From assembly GCF_016909185.1 (NCBI RefSeq), contig NZ_JAFBFH010000005.1, forward strand, positions 124,001 to 188,000: a stretch of DNA of 64,000 bases. The letters run 5' to 3'. The notes beneath the pieces are model-generated. The model was not told where the DNA came from. It saw only the letters and a list, made by a program, of their open reading frames with translations, and did not search any database. The position numbers were made by a program, and so were the translations under genes. Positions 43,667 through 53,022 of this stretch are shown here, one piece after another. The stretch's first letter is position 1. Every line of letters starts with the position of its first letter. This DNA comes from Siminovitchia thermophila. GTDB taxonomy: Bacteria; Bacillota; Bacilli; Bacillales; Bacillaceae_C.

Positions 43667-44248
43667 GTGAAGTTGCCGCAAATTCGTTTGGAATCGGAAA
43701 TGGGGAAAATCGCTGTCTACTTGACACAAGGGAAGCATTCTATGCATCACGTTCAGCCGTTATTGGAAATCGAACAGCCGCCGGCTGAACTCGAAATCGA
43801 ACGAACGCCGGCCAAATTGACGATTGACCAGACGAAAGCTTGGGAAGACATGAATTTAAAGCATGTTTTTCGCTCAATTGAAGAAAATACAGACCATGCC
43901 CAGCAGGAGTATCGAAAAGGTGTTGCAAGACGGGTGGATGAGGGAGATGAAATGATGAAGATTGAGGATAAAAACTCAAACCCCATCCCTGAAATCGCGA
44001 AACGAAATATAGCAAGACCTCTCCGCACACCGAATATTACGTTTATCCCTTCCTTTTTTAGCGTAAAGATGAGCTACGAAAAAGCGAAGCTTGATTATAA
44101 TTGGAAAGTGCATCAACCGCGATTTGAAGCAAGGTTCGAAAGCCCGGTGATTGAGTATGAACCTGGGGAAGTAATTGTGGAAATGGTTAGAAGACCGTCA
44201 CTAAAAATCGATGTGGTGAATTTGCCGAAAAGGCGTTTAGGAGAGTGA
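43667..44248 (+). CDS. yviE: DUF6470 protein YviE
   Basis: The protein (about 193 aa) starts KLPQIRLESEMGKIAVY and contains repeated short motifs QPPAELEIERTPAKLTIDQTKAWEDMNLKH and VIEYEPGEV. Both place it with YviE, an uncharacterised protein encoded between flgL and fliW in bacilli. GTG 43667 sits 7 bases after GGAGG, whereas ATG 43661 is only 1 base from it, so the GTG is preferred. It is followed by fliW after 3 bases. Confidence 0.88.
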   Translation: MKLPQIRLESEMGKIAVYLTQGKHSMHHVQPLLEIEQPPAELEIERTPAKLTIDQTKAWEDMNLKHVFRSIEENTDHAQQEYRKGVARRVDEGDEMMKIEDKNSNPIPEIAKRNIARPLRTPNITFIPSFFSVKMSYEKAKLDYNWKVHQPRFEARFESPVIEYEPGEVIVEMVRRPSLKIDVVNLPKRRLGE

Positions 44249-44251
44249 ACG

Positions 44252-44686
44252 ATGAATATTACAACGAAATATCATGGTGCCGTGAAAGTGAATGAGGGAG
44301 AAATTCTCCATTTTACATCAGGGATTCCCGGATTCCCGGATGAAAAACAGTTTGTTGTATTACCGTTGGAGGACACCGGTTTCGCCGTAATGCAGTCGGT
44401 AGCGACTTCGGACACTGCTTTCATTGTCACGGAACCGTTTCTATTTTTCCCTGAATATGATTTTAAATTAGAAGAGCAGGTCATTGATCAACTCGAATTG
44501 AGGGCTGCTGAGGATGTTCGTGTCTACATCATCTTGACGGTCCATGACCCATTTGAGAAAACCACCGGCAACTTGCAAGCACCGGTTATCATCAACACGA
44601 AAAATCGCCAAGCGAAGCAAGTTGTATTAAACGATGGTGTATATAAAACGAGACACCCGCTTTTCGGGCAAAAAGTGGAGGGGTGA
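44252..44686 (+). CDS. fliW: flagellar assembly factor FliW
   Basis: The 144-aa protein has the FliW pattern [35 protein letters not shown] and [19 protein letters not shown], then [21 protein letters not shown]. FliW binds flagellin and also CsrA, so release of CsrA follows flagellin build-up. It precedes csrA by 4 bases. Confidence 0.96.
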   Translation: MNITTKYHGAVKVNEGEILHFTSGIPGFPDEKQFVVLPLEDTGFAVMQSVATSDTAFIVTEPFLFFPEYDFKLEEQVIDQLELRAAEDVRVYIILTVHDPFEKTTGNLQAPVIINTKNRQAKQVVLNDGVYKTRHPLFGQKVEG

Positions 44687-44690
44687 CGGC

Positions 44691-44918
44691 ATGCTGATAT
44701 TGACGAGGAAAAAAGGAGAAACGATCCAAATTGGCCCAGATATCGAAATCACCGTCACGGCCATCCAGGGAGAACAAGTGAAGCTCGGGATCACCGCGCC
44801 CAAACATGTTGAAATTCATCGCAAAGAAGTCTGGCTCGACATCCAAGCCGAAAATACGAATGCATCGGCAGGGGTGAAAAACCTCTTCGGACTCATTGAA
44901 AACATGAAAAAACAATAA
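44691..44918 (+). CDS. csrA: translational regulator CsrA
   Basis: The 75-aa protein starts [20 protein letters not shown] and has [21 protein letters not shown], the full CsrA fold with conserved Arg/Leu RNA-contact residues. It represses hag translation in B. subtilis; the hag leader downstream has matching GGA sites. GTGGAGGGG precedes ATG 44691. Confidence 0.97.
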   Translation: MLILTRKKGETIQIGPDIEITVTAIQGEQVKLGITAPKHVEIHRKEVWLDIQAENTNASAGVKNLFGLIENMKKQ

Positions 44919-44934
44919 TTATAGAAAAAGCTAT

Positions 44935-44960
44935 TAAACTATCCTGCCCTTTGCCGATAT
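44935..44960 (+). promoter_or_regulatory. sigma-D promoter of hag
   Basis: TAAA (44935-44938), 14-base spacer, GCCGATAT (44953-44960). Confidence 0.85.
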
Positions 44961-45021
44961 AAAATGTGAAAGCGAAAAAAACGGGCGGCCGACCGAACTC
45001 TTTCGCTGAAAAATTACACCA

Positions 45022-45060
45022 CCGTTCACACGGACGTGAGCGGCAACATTCAAGGAGGAA
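45022..45060 (+). promoter_or_regulatory. CsrA-binding leader of hag
   Basis: A small hairpin TTCAC-ACGGAC-GTGAG exposes GGA (45032-45034) in its loop, and a second GGA lies in CAAGGAGGA (45051-45059), overlapping the hag ribosome site. This matches the two-site CsrA arrangement known for hag. Confidence 0.65.
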
Positions 45061-45068
45061 AATGCAAA

Positions 45069-45902
45069 ATGAGAATCAACCACAACATTATGGCGCTCAA
45101 CACGCACCGTCAATTAACACAAGGTACAAGCCTTGCATCAAAAAACATGGAAAAATTATCATCTGGCCTGCGTATTAACCGTGCAGGTGACGATGCTGCC
45201 GGCTTAGCCATTTCCGAAAAAATGCGTAACCAAGTTCGCGGAATGGAAGCTGCTCAACGTAATGCCCAAGACGGTATTTCTTTAATCCAAACTGCTGAAG
45301 GCGCGTTAAATGAGACGCATGCTATGCTACAGCGTATGGCTGAACTATATACTCAAGGTGCAAATGAAACGTTGGAGCCGGAAGATGCTGAAAAGATCCA
45401 AGCTGAAATTACACAATTAACAGCACAAATAGATGATATTGCCAACCAAACAAAATTCAACACAAAAAATATCCTTAACACTAGCGGCTCAATCAAGTTG
45501 CAAGTAGGTGCAAATTCTGGTGAAACGATTACGTTGACATTAACGAACAACACAGCATCAGGATTGGGTCTCGGCGGATTAACATCTATCAGTGGCCTTA
45601 CTACTGCTTCAGGCTTGAATGCAACATCAAGTGCCAACTTAACGATTGTACAAAATGCCATTAACGCTGTTTCTCAAAACCGCGCAAACCTTGGTGCAGT
45701 ACAAAACCGTTTAGAGCATACCATTAATAACCTTGGTACATCTGCTGAGAACTTGACAGCAGCTGAATCTCGCATCAGAGATGTCGATATGGCGAAAGAA
45801 ATGATGGAGTTCACAAAGAACAACATCTTGACTCAAGCATCACAAGCAATGTTGGCTCAAGCCAACCAATATCCGCAAGGAGTTCTTCAACTTCTTCGTT
45901 AA
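45069..45902 (+). CDS. hag: flagellin
   Basis: The 277-aa protein has complete D0/D1 ends (RINHNIMALNTHRQLTQGTS..LSSGLRINRAGDDAAGLAISEKMR and NLTAAESRIRDVDMAKEMMEFTKNNILTQASQAMLAQANQ..VLQLLR). A short Ser/Thr/Gly-rich centre (TLTNNTASGLGLGGLTSISGL) offers possible O-glycosylation sites, in keeping with the glycosylation genes downstream. AAGGAGGAAAATGCAAA precedes ATG 45069; an ATG at 45062 in another frame opens only a 38-codon overlap. Confidence 0.97.
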   Translation: MRINHNIMALNTHRQLTQGTSLASKNMEKLSSGLRINRAGDDAAGLAISEKMRNQVRGMEAAQRNAQDGISLIQTAEGALNETHAMLQRMAELYTQGANETLEPEDAEKIQAEITQLTAQIDDIANQTKFNTKNILNTSGSIKLQVGANSGETITLTLTNNTASGLGLGGLTSISGLTTASGLNATSSANLTIVQNAINAVSQNRANLGAVQNRLEHTINNLGTSAENLTAAESRIRDVDMAKEMMEFTKNNILTQASQAMLAQANQYPQGVLQLLR

Positions 45903-45911
45903 TTTTACAAA

Positions 45912-45946
45912 AAGGTGGTCTTCTATTACAGAAGGCCGCTTTTTTT
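45912..45946 (+). terminator. terminator of hag
   Basis: GTGGTCTTCT and AGAAGGCCGC flank ATTAC and are followed by TTTTTT. Confidence 0.75.
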
Positions 45947-46162
45947 ATTCCGTTTTTGATAAACGGGAACAGCTCAATCTATTTTCCTTTCCGCCTTATT
46001 GACAGCTTTTTATCACTGATTTCCATAGCAGTCAATTTGATCATGAGGTTTCCTTTTTTCGACCTATAAAAAGAGCAAATGTGTCCTCTTTAACTTACTT
46101 GCCCATAAACCTAACCACATTTTTCCATGTTGAAGATCCGTTCCAAATACCCACTTTAATAA

Positions 46163-46831
46163 ATGGCGAACATTGTCGATATAAGTAGTGAGAAAGCAGT
46201 AAACCAAATGATGGAGGCAAGTTACTCTATGAAGTTATTGTTTAAAGGTGAGACCATTCAATTAAATAATGAATTATCCTTGGAGTTTGTTAAAGAAAAA
46301 ATTAATAGTCTTTTGGCTGATCAATACTTTTTTAGCCATCTCGTAGTTGATGGAGTAGAGATTTATGAAGAACCAGAGCAATTTCTGGAACAACATTTAA
46401 ATGACATTAACGAGCTTGAAATCATTGCAAGGACCGTACAAGAGTTTGTGAACGATCTTTTATTGACCGCGGAGGATTATACGAAAAGAGCCATTCCAGA
46501 AATTGAAGCACTCGCGGATCATTTTTACAACCATCCTAATCATGAAGGCTGGAATAAATTTGGCCAGCTTCTGGAAGGGTTGCAGTGGTTAACCCATATG
46601 ATTCAAACGATTGACTCCTTCTCCCAAAAGCCTGAAAACTGGATGAATTATTTAAAGGCGAGTATTGCGGTAGAAGAGGAATTGAAAAATCTGAAAGAAG
46701 CTTTGGAAAATAAAGATCACGTTTTAATAGCTGATATTATCAACTATGAGATCCTGCCATACTTTACAACGCTTGGCGCAGAGATTCAACATACAATTGA
46801 TACAGAGGGCTATCGTCATGATCTTAATTAA
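46163..46831 (+). CDS. uncharacterised protein of the flagellin-glycosylation island
   Basis: The 222-aa product (or 200 aa from ATG 46229, which has ATGGAGG 11 bases upstream) begins with a small beta-type region (MKLLFKGETIQLNNELSLEFVKEKINSLL) and continues as a helical acidic protein. I do not recognise the family. Its 3' end overlaps the Maf gene by 14 bases, so it is probably co-translated with it and could be an accessory or chaperone for flagellin modification. There is no signal or membrane segment. Confidence 0.75.
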   Translation: MANIVDISSEKAVNQMMEASYSMKLLFKGETIQLNNELSLEFVKEKINSLLADQYFFSHLVVDGVEIYEEPEQFLEQHLNDINELEIIARTVQEFVNDLLLTAEDYTKRAIPEIEALADHFYNHPNHEGWNKFGQLLEGLQWLTHMIQTIDSFSQKPENWMNYLKASIAVEEELKNLKEALENKDHVLIADIINYEILPYFTTLGAEIQHTIDTEGYRHDLN

Positions 46832-48689
46832 TAATCGCAATTATTTAAGATTGAGAAACCGCCATTTATTACAGCAGCTAAATGAAATGGAAAGCCGCTT
46901 AGATGAAAAACGGGTTGTTATCGAGCCGTCAAAAAAAGAAAATCCTACACTCAAAATAAATAAAGGTGGAAAGTTCCAATACATTCATAGCAAATATGAT
47001 CCTGTCAACGAGTCAAAGCGAATTATGCAACAACAGAAGAATATGGAGGCATATGATCATGTCTTTTTTGTGGGAACCGGGCTTGGTTACCATATTGAAC
47101 AATTTGCGAAAGTTTATCCGGATAAAAAAATAACGATTTTTGAACCTGATTTGGAAGTCTTGTATCATTTTTTAACGGTCCAAGATATTACGAAGTTCTC
47201 AAGTCAAATCCAAGCGATCTTTTTTGCTTCTGAAGAAAGTGAAATGAAACAAGAAGTCCAGAAATTTATTAACATTCACGGGAAGCGCATCTTTTTTTTC
47301 ACGTTACCCGTCTATCTCACTCTATACCCACAAGAAACGAAACTATTATTTGAGACGTTCAAAGAAGGCTTAAAAGATCAAAAAAATATCCTGGCTACGG
47401 CTGCAGCCTTCCAAAAACGTTGGACGATCAACGCAATTAAAAATTTCCCATATGTCTTAAAAACACCTAATATATTGCATGACATTGATCAAAAGGCTTT
47501 TGAGGGGAAACCGGCCATCATTGTGGCTGCAGGACCTTCACTCTCTGAAGAGTTTGAGCATCTGAAATTCATTAAGGAAAACGGATTGGCTTATATATTT
47601 TCGGTGGGATCAGCGATCAATGCGTTAATTGAACACGGAATTTATCCCGATGCCGCCTGTACGTATGATCCTAAAGAAAGAAATCAAAATGTCATACGCA
47701 TTATTAAAGATAGGGGAATAGAGGAAATCCCCCTAATTTATGGGAGCTCTGTTGGGTTTGAGACATTGGAAAACTATCCGGGCCCCATGCTTCATATGAT
47801 TACAAGCCAGGACCCGGTTTCGCCATTTTTACTGGGATCCTATAAAAAAATCTCTATTGTTCAAGACGCACCTTCCATTGCCGTGGTGACGTTTCAATTA
47901 CTTGCTCTTCTTGGCTTTAAGCAGATCATACTTGTTGGACAAAATCTGGCTTTTCATAATAGATTGCGGTTTGCAAAGGGTATACATTATAACCATATTC
48001 CGAAAGAAATCTCTCCGGAAGAGGAACAACATTTAATAACAGTGAAAGATGTTTATGGAAATGATATTTATACGGACAGTAGTTTCAATCAAATGCGTCA
48101 GCAGCTTGAGCTATATATCAGCATGAGTCCCAACGTAGAAGTGTTGAATACAACAAAGGGTGGAGCCGTTATAGAAGGAACAACTTTTTTGCCTCTTACT
48201 GAGGTGATAGAGCATCATCTGCGGAAGAAAAAAAGTGTGTCGCCGCAATGGTATAAAGCGAATAATCATTACAATCAAATGTATGCTTATAAGCAATTGG
48301 TTAAACTGGAAATAGCGCTTGGCAAGATGGAACCCATTATGGAAAGGGCTTTAACAGTTGTAAAAAATATCGCTGATTCTGTAGAGAAGCTTCATGTAGC
48401 CAATATGGAAACCAATTTTATAAAACTTGACAAAGAAATAAAAAAACTAAAAGAAAATCCTTTTTACAAATATTTCATTGAGCCGATGGTAAGAGTACAG
48501 CACAAGCTTTTAGAGGAATCAAATAAAGAAATTCGCTTTGAAAAAAACCTATACAAAAAAGGGAATCAAGTTGTGGAATCGTATCGGGCGTTTTTGGAAG
48601 AATGTGTGGCGCACGTACAATATGTAAAGCCGTACTTCTATGAGTTAAAAAATAATACAATTTTTGAGAGTGAACAAAATGACTATTAA
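46818..48689 (+). CDS. Maf-type motility-associated glycosyltransferase (DUF115/MptE-like)
   Basis: The 623-aa protein has an N-terminal domain with VFFVGTGLGYHIEQFAKVYPDKKITIFEPDLEVL. The DUF115 core has PAIIVAAGPSLSEEFEHLK, FSVGSAINALIEHGIYPDAACTYDP, QDAPSIAVVTFQLLALLGFKQIILVGQNLAF and GNDIYTDSSFNQMR, and a helical C-terminal domain follows. Maf proteins transfer nonulosonic acids (pseudaminic, legionaminic or sialic) to Ser/Thr of flagellin. Its position between hag and neuB-neuC-neuA fits well. Confidence 0.9.
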   Translation: MILINNRNYLRLRNRHLLQQLNEMESRLDEKRVVIEPSKKENPTLKINKGGKFQYIHSKYDPVNESKRIMQQQKNMEAYDHVFFVGTGLGYHIEQFAKVYPDKKITIFEPDLEVLYHFLTVQDITKFSSQIQAIFFASEESEMKQEVQKFINIHGKRIFFFTLPVYLTLYPQETKLLFETFKEGLKDQKNILATAAAFQKRWTINAIKNFPYVLKTPNILHDIDQKAFEGKPAIIVAAGPSLSEEFEHLKFIKENGLAYIFSVGSAINALIEHGIYPDAACTYDPKERNQNVIRIIKDRGIEEIPLIYGSSVGFETLENYPGPMLHMITSQDPVSPFLLGSYKKISIVQDAPSIAVVTFQLLALLGFKQIILVGQNLAFHNRLRFAKGIHYNHIPKEISPEEEQHLITVKDVYGNDIYTDSSFNQMRQQLELYISMSPNVEVLNTTKGGAVIEGTTFLPLTEVIEHHLRKKKSVSPQWYKANNHYNQMYAYKQLVKLEIALGKMEPIMERALTVVKNIADSVEKLHVANMETNFIKLDKEIKKLKENPFYKYFIEPMVRVQHKLLEESNKEIRFEKNLYKKGNQVVESYRAFLEECVAHVQYVKPYFYELKNNTIFESEQNDY

Positions 48690-49821
48690 CATCATTCATG
48701 TAGCGAGTTTTTCGGGGAACATTGGAGATGTAGCAAACCATGAAGGGTTTTACCATCAATTTAAGCAATTATTCTCAGAAGAGATCACCGTAAAAAAGCT
48801 TGAAATCAGGAAGTTTTATAAAAGATGGAATGAACAAAAGTTCGACATGGAATTTGCCAATTACGTAAATCAATTTGATTTATTTATCATTGGTGGCGGT
48901 AATTTTTTTGAGCTTTGTTGGGATTATTCCGCTACGGGCACGACAATCGATATTAGCCCTGAAGTGTTGCAATCAATCCAAATACCAATTTTGATTAATG
49001 GCATAGGCGTCGATGATAATAAAGGGATCACTCCATCCAACATACTGAAGTTTAAGACGTTCTTGAACGGCTTGTTTGAAAAAGACAATGTATTTTTCAC
49101 TGTCAGGAATGACGGATCTTTGAAAGTTATTCAGAAATACTTCAAGGAATTTGCTGATTTGATTCATAAAGTTCCCGATCATGGCTTTTTTCTTCATGAA
49201 ACAGATTATATGAATGCCTTTCAACCGCTTAATCGTCATAACATAGGATTTAATATAGCTTTAGACATGTCTGACATCAGATATCAACATATCGGCTATG
49301 AACGCTTTCTTGAAATAATGAGTAGACAGATAAATAGATTATTATTGGAAACAGATAACAATATATACTTATTTCCACATATTCAAAGTGACTATAACGC
49401 CATATTAGACTTACTGAAGTTACTGAAAAATGAATATGTCCGAACGAGGGTTTCCATTACGCCCATTATCCAGGGAAGAGAGTTAGACACCTTCAAATAC
49501 TATCAAGATTGTAAGTTTATTTTCGGCATGCGTTTCCATGCAAATGTGTGTGCGATCTCATTAGGGATTCCGACATTGGGATTGATCAGTTATCCAAAAC
49601 ACGGATATCTGTATGATGAGATTGGGATGCCAGATAGAAAAACAGATATAAATCATGGGAACTTTACGGCCACTTTGGAGAATAATGTGGATCGTCTTAT
49701 ACACGATGATGATTTTACAGTTATGTTAAGGAAAAATTATTTACAAAAAATGCAAGAAATAAAAGAGGAAAAAGAGAACATATACAGACATCTAAAGACT
49801 TGGATCAAAAAACATTTGTAA
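48679..49821 (+). CDS. polysaccharide pyruvyl transferase family protein
   Basis: The 380-aa protein starts TINIIHVASFSGNIGDVANHEGF and has FDLFIIGGGNFFELCWDYS, INGIGVDD, FFTVRNDGSLKVIQKYF, and CKFIFGMRFHANVCAISLGIPTLGLISYPKHG, the order of motifs in the CsaB-like pyruvyl transferase family. It may add a ketal pyruvate or act as a related transferase on the flagellar glycan. It overlaps the end of the Maf gene, showing that it belongs to the same operon. Confidence 0.82.
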   Translation: MTINIIHVASFSGNIGDVANHEGFYHQFKQLFSEEITVKKLEIRKFYKRWNEQKFDMEFANYVNQFDLFIIGGGNFFELCWDYSATGTTIDISPEVLQSIQIPILINGIGVDDNKGITPSNILKFKTFLNGLFEKDNVFFTVRNDGSLKVIQKYFKEFADLIHKVPDHGFFLHETDYMNAFQPLNRHNIGFNIALDMSDIRYQHIGYERFLEIMSRQINRLLLETDNNIYLFPHIQSDYNAILDLLKLLKNEYVRTRVSITPIIQGRELDTFKYYQDCKFIFGMRFHANVCAISLGIPTLGLISYPKHGYLYDEIGMPDRKTDINHGNFTATLENNVDRLIHDDDFTVMLRKNYLQKMQEIKEEKENIYRHLKTWIKKHL

Positions 49822-49836
49822 ATGTTGGGGGTTAAA

Positions 49837-50877
49837 ATGTTTAATGTTATTCGTATTGCTTCAAGAAAAGTTGGGCCAGAATTTCCACCTCTTGTAATAC
49901 CTGAAATTGGTATTAATCATGAAGGTGATCTAAATAAAGCGATTAAAATGATTGATGATGCATATGATGCAGGAGCGGAAATCGTTAAATTTCAATCACA
50001 CGTTATTGAAGATGAAATGATTCCGGCGGCTCGACAAGTGATTCCGGGTAATGCCAAGGAATCGATTTTTGACATTATGTCAAGATGTGCATTGTCATTT
50101 GAAGAAGAAAAGGAATTAAAAAACTATGTAGAAAACAAAAAAATGATCTTTTTAAGCACCCCCTTTTCCCGTGCTGCTGCCGATCGCCTGGAATCAATAG
50201 GCGTAGATGCTTATAAGATCGGGTCAGGAGAATGCAATAATTATCCATTAATTGATCATGTAGCTTCTTTTGGCAAGCCAATGATTTTAAGCACGGGCAT
50301 GAACGATATTGAATCTATTAGTAAAGCTGTTGAGATTTTAGAAAGAAAAAGGGTACCGTATGCACTATTACACTGTGTATCTATGTACCCTACTCCCTAT
50401 GAAAAAGTACAATTAGGTGCCATCAGAGATTTACAAATCAATTTTCCAAATGCAGTACTGGGATTAAGTGATCATTCGATAGGAAATTATACGTGTTTCG
50501 GAGCAGTTTCTTGTGGTGCAAGTATTTTGGAAAAGCATTTTACTTCAGATAAAACATGGCCTGGTCCAGATATTCCCATATCTATCGATCCTTCAGAGTT
50601 GAAAGAGTTAATGAAAGGAACAGAAGCAATATGGCAAGCAATGGGAGGCAAGAAAGAGATCATGCCGGAAGAACAGGCAACGATCAATTTTGCTTATGCA
50701 TGTGTTGTTTCAATTAAACCGATTCGTAAAGGTGAGAGACTGACTAAGGATAATATTTGGGTGAAAAGGCCCGGTACCGGTGAAATGAAAGCTGTCGACT
50801 TTCATCAAGTAATGGGTAAAACGGCTGCGACAGATATTCCCGCAGATGTACAATTAGCATGGAATATGGTGAAATAA
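49837..50877 (+). CDS. neuB: NeuB-type nonulosonic acid synthase
   Basis: The 346-aa protein has PLVIPEIGINHEGDLNKA, VKFQSH, FLSTPFSRAAADRLESIGVDAYKIGSGE, STGMNDIESI, HCVSMYPTP and LGLSDHSIGNYT of the NeuB TIM barrel, and a C-terminal SAF antifreeze-like domain (about 285-346). It condenses phosphoenolpyruvate with an N-acetyl mannosamine-type sugar. Sialic versus legionaminic acid cannot be told from sequence by eye. ATG 49837 follows TTGGGGGT. Confidence 0.93.
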   Translation: MFNVIRIASRKVGPEFPPLVIPEIGINHEGDLNKAIKMIDDAYDAGAEIVKFQSHVIEDEMIPAARQVIPGNAKESIFDIMSRCALSFEEEKELKNYVENKKMIFLSTPFSRAAADRLESIGVDAYKIGSGECNNYPLIDHVASFGKPMILSTGMNDIESISKAVEILERKRVPYALLHCVSMYPTPYEKVQLGAIRDLQINFPNAVLGLSDHSIGNYTCFGAVSCGASILEKHFTSDKTWPGPDIPISIDPSELKELMKGTEAIWQAMGGKKEIMPEEQATINFAYACVVSIKPIRKGERLTKDNIWVKRPGTGEMKAVDFHQVMGKTAATDIPADVQLAWNMVK

Positions 50878-50880
50878 AAT

Positions 50881-52026
50881 ATGAAGAAAAAAAATATTGT
50901 ATTTATCACGGGTACTAGGGCCGATTATGGAAAGCTAAAATCTTTGATGAGAGAAATACAAAAGTGCAATCAGTTTGAGCTTCATATTTTTGTAACGGGA
51001 ATGCATATGTTATCAAAATATGGTTCAACATACTCTGAGTTAGAAAAAGATGGATTTAAGAATATCCATAAATTTGTTAACACGCGGATTAATGAGAGTA
51101 TGGATATCACTTTAAGCAATACGATTGTTGGTTTTAGTAATTATGTTGCAGAATTCAAGCCCGACTTGATTGTTGTACATGGGGATAGGGTAGAGGCTTT
51201 AGCCGGGGCCATTGTTGGAGCCCTGAATAATATTAAAGTAGCCCATATTGAAGGTGGAGAAATCTCAGGTACCATTGATGAATCGATTAGACATGCGATT
51301 ACAAAATTTTCGCATTTTCATTTGGTGGCAAATGAGGAGGCGAAAAATTGCGTTATTCAACTTGGTGAAAAGGAAAGTTCGATTTTTGTCATTGGGTCTC
51401 CGGACATGGATATTATGTTTTCAAAACAGCTGCCTGATTTACAATTTGTAAAACAACATTATGATATTGAATTTGAGGAATACGGCATATTTATGTATCA
51501 CCCAGTTACGACGGAAATACATCACTTAAAACGCAACATTATGGAGGTTGTGAACTCATTAATAGATTCGGGAAAAAATTATATCGTCGTTTATCCAAAT
51601 AACGATCCAGGAAGCGATATTATTTTTGATGCATTAAAAATACTTGAGGGAAATAACCGATTCCGATGTTTCCCTTCGATTCGCTTTGAAGCATTTTTAG
51701 TTTTGCTTCAAAACGCCACATTTATGATTGGGAACTCTAGCGCGGGTGTAAGGGAAACTTGTGTGTACGGCGTTCCGACCATCGATATAGGCACAAGGCA
51801 GAAAGGGCGATATGATAAATTAAAAGTTAGTAATGTACAACACGTAAATGAATCGAAGGCTGAAATCTTGAAGGCAATCGACCAGGTAGATCACTTCAGA
51901 TGTAGCGGATTATCTTTATACGGAAATGGAAACAGTTCAAAAGAATTCATCAACTTTTTACATAACGATTCCATTTGGGATATGGATATTCAAAAGAAGT
52001 TTATACCATTTAATTCGCAATTTTGA
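50881..52026 (+). CDS. neuC: NeuC/LegG-type hydrolysing UDP-sugar 2-epimerase
   Basis: The 381-aa protein begins KKNIVFITGTRADYGKLKSLM and has VVHGDRVEALAGAIVGALN, IEGGEISGTIDESIRHAITKFSH, MYHPVT, YPNNDPGS and MIGNSSAGVRE, the GT-B-like fold of NeuC. It makes the mannosamine-type precursor for NeuB from UDP-GlcNAc (or its bacillosamine-type analogue). It starts 3 bases after neuB's stop. Confidence 0.93.
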   Translation: MKKKNIVFITGTRADYGKLKSLMREIQKCNQFELHIFVTGMHMLSKYGSTYSELEKDGFKNIHKFVNTRINESMDITLSNTIVGFSNYVAEFKPDLIVVHGDRVEALAGAIVGALNNIKVAHIEGGEISGTIDESIRHAITKFSHFHLVANEEAKNCVIQLGEKESSIFVIGSPDMDIMFSKQLPDLQFVKQHYDIEFEEYGIFMYHPVTTEIHHLKRNIMEVVNSLIDSGKNYIVVYPNNDPGSDIIFDALKILEGNNRFRCFPSIRFEAFLVLLQNATFMIGNSSAGVRETCVYGVPTIDIGTRQKGRYDKLKVSNVQHVNESKAEILKAIDQVDHFRCSGLSLYGNGNSSKEFINFLHNDSIWDMDIQKKFIPFNSQF

Positions 52027-52037
52027 GGGTGAGGCGC

Positions 52038-52724
52038 ATGTATAAAGACAATACGTTTTTGGCAGTTATTCCAGCTCGAGGCGGAAGTAAGGGGATTCCA
52101 AAGAAGAATTTATTTAATATTAAAGGAAAGCCGCTAATTAGTTACACCATTGATGAGGCATTGCGATCTCGATATGTAGATAAAATCGTCGTTTCAACAG
52201 ATTGTCAGGAGATTGCCGATGTTGCACAACAAAACGGCGCGGAAGTACCTTTTTTAAGGCCGGGACATTTAGCAGCAGATGATTCTAAAACAATTGATGT
52301 ACTTCTTCATGCTGTAAATCAACTTGCAAAAAATAATGAGCGATTTGATTATATTGTCCTGTTGCAGCCTACGCAACCGTTACGAAAATACTGGCATATT
52401 GATCATGCAATTGAACAAGCAATAGAGAAAAAACAGTCAGACCTGGTTAGTGTTTCTGTTGTGAAAGATCATCCTCTTTTAATTCGTTCGGTCGATGAAA
52501 AAGGTACATTACAGAGGCTCCTTCCTCAAAATAGCACAGTTAGGCGTCAGGAATTTATTCCCTATTACAAAGTAAATGGCGCCATATATATCAATAAAAT
52601 AGATGCATCTTTTCATGAAAATGTGAGTCTGAATGATAATTCATATCCGTTTTTCATGGATAAAAAATATGATCTGGATATTGATGATATGGATGATATA
52701 AAGACGTTATTAACATTGGTTTAG
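52038..52724 (+). CDS. neuA: NeuA-type CMP-nonulosonic acid cytidylyltransferase
   Basis: The 228-aa enzyme has the nucleotide-binding AVIPARGGSKGIPKKNLFNIKGKPLISY, VVSTDCQEIADVA, LLQPTQPLR and DIDDMDDIKT typical of CMP-sialic/CMP-legionaminic acid synthetases. It activates the sugar for Maf. GAGGGTGAGGCGC precedes ATG 52038. It ends the island. Confidence 0.93.
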   Translation: MYKDNTFLAVIPARGGSKGIPKKNLFNIKGKPLISYTIDEALRSRYVDKIVVSTDCQEIADVAQQNGAEVPFLRPGHLAADDSKTIDVLLHAVNQLAKNNERFDYIVLLQPTQPLRKYWHIDHAIEQAIEKKQSDLVSVSVVKDHPLLIRSVDEKGTLQRLLPQNSTVRRQEFIPYYKVNGAIYINKIDASFHENVSLNDNSYPFFMDKKYDLDIDDMDDIKTLLTLV

Positions 52725-52852
52725 ATATAACTCTGACTCTCCATATGATTGGGTTGATCAAAAAACACCCATTTGCACAAAGAAAAGTGGTCACTCGGCA
52801 AGATGTACAGATGGGTTGGAACTGGATTATGATGAAGAATTGCAGGGGAAAA

Positions 52853-52887
52853 GTAAAAACAGGCGGGGAAGCCATCCACGCCTGTTT
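52853..52887 (-). terminator. terminator of the small gene at 52.9 kb
   Basis: AAACAGGCG (52857-52865) pairs with CGCCTGTTT (52879-52887). On the minus strand a short T run follows; on the plus strand it may also end the neu operon. Confidence 0.75.
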
Positions 52888-52893
52888 ATCCTG

Positions 52894-53022
52894 TTATCGT
52901 TTTGATTTTTTCATGCCCAGATTTTTGAGCTGGGCCATTATTTTATTTCGTGACTTTTCATTTTTCAAGAGATATGCAGCTCCAAGAGCTAAAGTGGTGA
53001 GCATGGTTTTACCTTTTTTCAT
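52894..53022 (-). CDS. 42-aa membrane-associated protein (DUF3918/YrzQ-like)
   Basis: A short frame starts at ATG 53022 behind CAGGAGAGTG and encodes MKKGKTMLTTLALGAAYLL, then KNEKSRNKIMAQ and a basic tail KKSKR. The hydrophobic N-terminal helix followed by a basic tail resembles small YrzQ/DUF3918 proteins of bacilli. A terminator sits 7 bases past its stop. Bases 53023-53413 show only scattered stop-interrupted frames. Confidence 0.6.
   Translation of the reverse strand: MKKGKTMLTTLALGAAYLLKNEKSRNKIMAQLKNLGMKKSKR

Noticed and set aside
45062-45178. A 38-codon frame starting at the ATG just before hag's start
   Set aside because: It uses the hag ribosome site but runs in another frame over the conserved flagellin N-terminus; no sign of independent selection.
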